Shown here piece by piece: positions 13,900-15,814 of a stretch of 15,814 bases of DNA. Each line of letters begins with the position of its first letter. The first letter of the stretch is position 1. The notes beneath the pieces are model-generated. The model was not told the DNA's origin. It saw nothing but the letters and a program-made list of their open reading frames with translations, and ran no database searches. The position numbers and the translations under genes were made by a program. The stretch is taken from assembly GCA_964398955.1 (NCBI GenBank), contig CAYNOZ010000035.1, positions 1 to 15,814 on the forward strand, read 5' to 3'. This DNA comes from CAYNOZ01 sp964398955 (GTDB taxonomy: Archaea; Methanobacteriota_B; Thermococci; Thermococcales; CAYNOZ01).

Positions 13900-15749
13900 C
13901 CTACGAAGTTAGGTCTTACACTAAGTTTTTTAGGTAGTGTTAGTTCTTTGTAAGGTTTTCCTTTTGTTTTTTCGTTTATTATTTCTTTGAATTCTTCTAG
14001 GGACATGGTAACTTCTTTTGATCCTTTTTCTCTGATTCTTACTGTTACATTGTTTTCTTCTTCCTCATTTGATCCTACTACTATTGTGTATGGTATCCAT
14101 TCTTTTTCTGATTCTCTAATTTTTTTGCCTACGCTTTCATCTCTGTCATCTATGTCTACTCTGTAGTTTAGATCTTCTAGTATTTTTTCTGCATATTCTA
14201 TGTTGTCTTGGCTTACTGGTATTATTCTTACTTGTGTTGGTGATAGCCATACTGGGAACATTGGTTTGTCTTTTTTTAGTGCTTCTTCTAGGATTGCGTA
14301 GATCCATCTTTCTATTGATCCTATGGATGAGTGACAGATTATACATCCTTGGTCTTCGTTGTTTTCATCTGTGTAGGTTATATCGTATCTTTCTGCGTCT
14401 TCTACGTCTAGTTGTACTGTTGATAATTGTAGGTTTCCGTTTACAGAGTCTATTCCTTGGAATTCGTGTTTTACTGCCCAGTAGTGTTTCATTTCTGATA
14501 GTACTTCTATTAGTGCTGGTTTGCCTGAGTGTTGTAGCATGTCTACTATTTTGTCTTTGTTTTCTTCGTAAAATTCTTCTACTACTCTAAAGGCTACTGC
14601 ATATTCTACTCCAGTTCCTTTAGCTAGGTTATCATAGTTTTTGTATATGTCTTCGTATACATCCCATCCTTGGTCGACTCCTTCGGTGAAGCTGTGGATG
14701 TCTGGCATGTGGAATGCTCTTAATCTTCTTAGTCCGGATAGTTCTCCTTGTTTTTCGTATCTGAAGCTCTTTGAGAATTCGTATATATTCATTGGTAGGT
14801 CTTTGTATGAGATGTTTGCGTCTTTCATGATTCTGAATAGTCCGAAGTCTCCTGCGAATCTGAGAACGAATTCTTTTTCAGGGTGATCTGGAACTGATAC
14901 GGTGTAGTGTCTTTCGTGGAATGATCCTCCTTGTTCTCTTATGTCTGGTTGGTTCCAGTCATATAAGATTGGTGTGTCTATTTGCATTGAGTTTAGGTCT
15001 TTGGTAGCTATTTCGTCTGCCCATTCTTTGAGTAAGTCGAATAGTAGTGCTCCTTTTGGGTAAAATCTGAAGTTTCCAGAATCTGACGCTGGCTCGTAAT
15101 CAACTAGTTCTAATCTTTTCATTTCATCTATTGATGGAGGTTCTTCTTTTGGTTGTCCTTTGATTTCTTCTGATTCTATGAATGTTTTCAAAGTTTCGTC
15201 TTCTATCTCTTCCAGGAAAGAATCGTCTTCCATATCTACTTGAATTTCTTCTCCTTCTGGAGTTAATATATAGTATTCGCTTTCTATTTCTTCTACAACT
15301 TCTTCTCTAGTTTTTTCTTCTTCTTTTTCTTCTGGAGTTATGCTTTTTGATAGCTCGGAAATCGGGTGTCCTTTACAAGATAAATTAAATGCCTTATAGT
15401 AACCGAACGGTGCTCTTTTTACTTCGTATTCTTCACTTAGTTCTTTTTCTAAATCCTTTAAAATATCTATAGCTAATTCAGGCGATCCAAGATCTGAACT
15501 TAAATGAGCATAAGGATAAATAAAAACTCTATCCACGTTTAATTGATCAAGATGGCTTTTAATCTCTTCTCTTGCATTTTCAACAACATAATCAGGATCT
15601 TTTTCATCTACACTTTCAACTGCTATAAGTACGGTAAGAACTTCTTCCATACGATCAGATTTCATTTCGTCGGTGATCTCCTCAGCAGCAGGGGTATCAC
15701 CGGTAATCTCGTATTCAAGGAAGTCACTATGAATTGATAAAATTCTCAT
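13896..15749 (-). CDS. thrS: threonyl-tRNA synthetase, archaeal type
   Basis: This 617-residue cytosolic enzyme charges tRNA-Thr. Residues 1 to about 135 form the archaeal editing domain related to D-aminoacyl-tRNA deacylase (MRILSIHSDFLEYE, VFIYPYAHLSSDL, APFGYYKAF), which removes mischarged serine. A very acidic, low-complexity linker (about 138-210) follows. The class II catalytic core includes SDSGNFRFYPKG, motif 2 FRYEKQGELSGLRRLRAF (329-346) with His352, and CHSSIGSIERW (motif 3 region, His473). The C-terminal anticodon-binding domain runs from about 495 to the end. Against the E. coli enzyme, the zinc ligand Cys334 aligns with Asp301, while the two His ligands are kept; I believe this is normal for archaeal forms, but have not checked. 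The start is ATG with GAGGTG 5 nt upstream. Third-position codon use differs between the editing part and the catalytic part. Confidence 0.96.
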   Translation of the reverse strand: MRILSIHSDFLEYEITGDTPAAEEITDEMKSDRMEEVLTVLIAVESVDEKDPDYVVENAREEIKSHLDQLNVDRVFIYPYAHLSSDLGSPELAIDILKDLEKELSEEYEVKRAPFGYYKAFNLSCKGHPISELSKSITPEEKEEEKTREEVVEEIESEYYILTPEGEEIQVDMEDDSFLEEIEDETLKTFIESEEIKGQPKEEPPSIDEMKRLELVDYEPASDSGNFRFYPKGALLFDLLKEWADEIATKDLNSMQIDTPILYDWNQPDIREQGGSFHERHYTVSVPDHPEKEFVLRFAGDFGLFRIMKDANISYKDLPMNIYEFSKSFRYEKQGELSGLRRLRAFHMPDIHSFTEGVDQGWDVYEDIYKNYDNLAKGTGVEYAVAFRVVEEFYEENKDKIVDMLQHSGKPALIEVLSEMKHYWAVKHEFQGIDSVNGNLQLSTVQLDVEDAERYDITYTDENNEDQGCIICHSSIGSIERWIYAILEEALKKDKPMFPVWLSPTQVRIIPVSQDNIEYAEKILEDLNYRVDIDDRDESVGKKIRESEKEWIPYTIVVGSNEEEENNVTVRIREKGSKEVTMSLEEFKEIINEKTKGKPYKELTLPKKLSVRPNFVG

Positions 15750-15792
15750 CTAAACACCTCTAAATTTTAACCATTGAATATATAAAAATATG
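15750..15792 (-). promoter_or_regulatory. thrS promoter and Shine-Dalgarno site
   Basis: TTTTTATATATTC (minus strand, about 15777-15789) is a good TATA box about 30-40 bp upstream of the thrS ATG. GAGGTG lies 5 nt before the start. The leader would be short, so no T-box-like or attenuator structure fits between them. Confidence 0.55.
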
Positions 15793-15814
15793 TTGATATC
15801 AATCTAGCTATTAT

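Noticed and set aside
14234..14590. 118-codon plus-strand hydrophobic frame inside thrS
   Set aside because: It overlaps the conserved catalytic core of threonyl-tRNA synthetase, has no SD, and is a composition artefact of the G+T-rich strand.

Overview
The window looks like chromosomal DNA from an AT-rich archaeon, probably a methanogen-related euryarchaeon. The evidence is an archaeal-type threonyl-tRNA synthetase with a fused N-terminal editing domain, the complete cyclic 2,3-diphosphoglycerate (cDPG) pathway (2-phosphoglycerate kinase and cDPG synthetase), archaeal Shine-Dalgarno sites of the GGTGA/GAGGTG type, leaderless-looking TATA promoters, and tight gene packing with overlaps. Several cytosolic proteins are rich in Glu, Asp and Lys, which would suit a salt-adapted methanogen (for example a Methanonatronarchaeia-like lineage), but that placement is only a guess. 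No rRNA, tRNA, CRISPR array or transposase was seen.

Region 1 (1-3173) holds the end of a small glycine-rich membrane protein and then phosphoester-cleaving enzymes. A PPP-family phosphatase and a glycerophosphodiester phosphodiesterase form a two-gene minus-strand unit. A nucleotide pyrophosphatase/phosphodiesterase of the alkaline phosphatase superfamily diverges from it across a 39-bp promoter region.

Region 2 (3170-7347, minus strand) is a compact four-gene operon, read from right to left: 2-phosphoglycerate kinase, a two-CBS-domain protein, a tandem double metallophosphoesterase and cDPG synthetase. The first and last genes make cDPG from 2-phosphoglycerate in two ATP-driven steps. The two genes between them are good candidates for sensing and turnover. 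The C-terminal half of the double phosphoesterase has lost most metal ligands and looks like a pseudoenzyme fused to an intact enzyme. This operon is the most interesting part of the window, because the gene for cDPG breakdown is, to my knowledge, not firmly assigned.

Region 3 (7348-11885) has an orphan DpnM-like GATC adenine methylase with GATC-containing repeats upstream, a PLP aminotransferase, a 522-bp gene-poor spacer, an NCS2 purine permease, and a 365-bp A-rich divergent spacer that may encode a small membrane protein.

Region 4 (11886-15814) has a CYTH-domain protein (CyaB-like), a D-glutamate cyclase-like protein (DUF4392), a small zinc-ribbon protein, a small charged protein of unknown function, and full-length threonyl-tRNA synthetase. 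Strand composition (G+T versus A+C) switches within this half of the window, once sharply inside the permease gene, in a way that coding direction does not explain.
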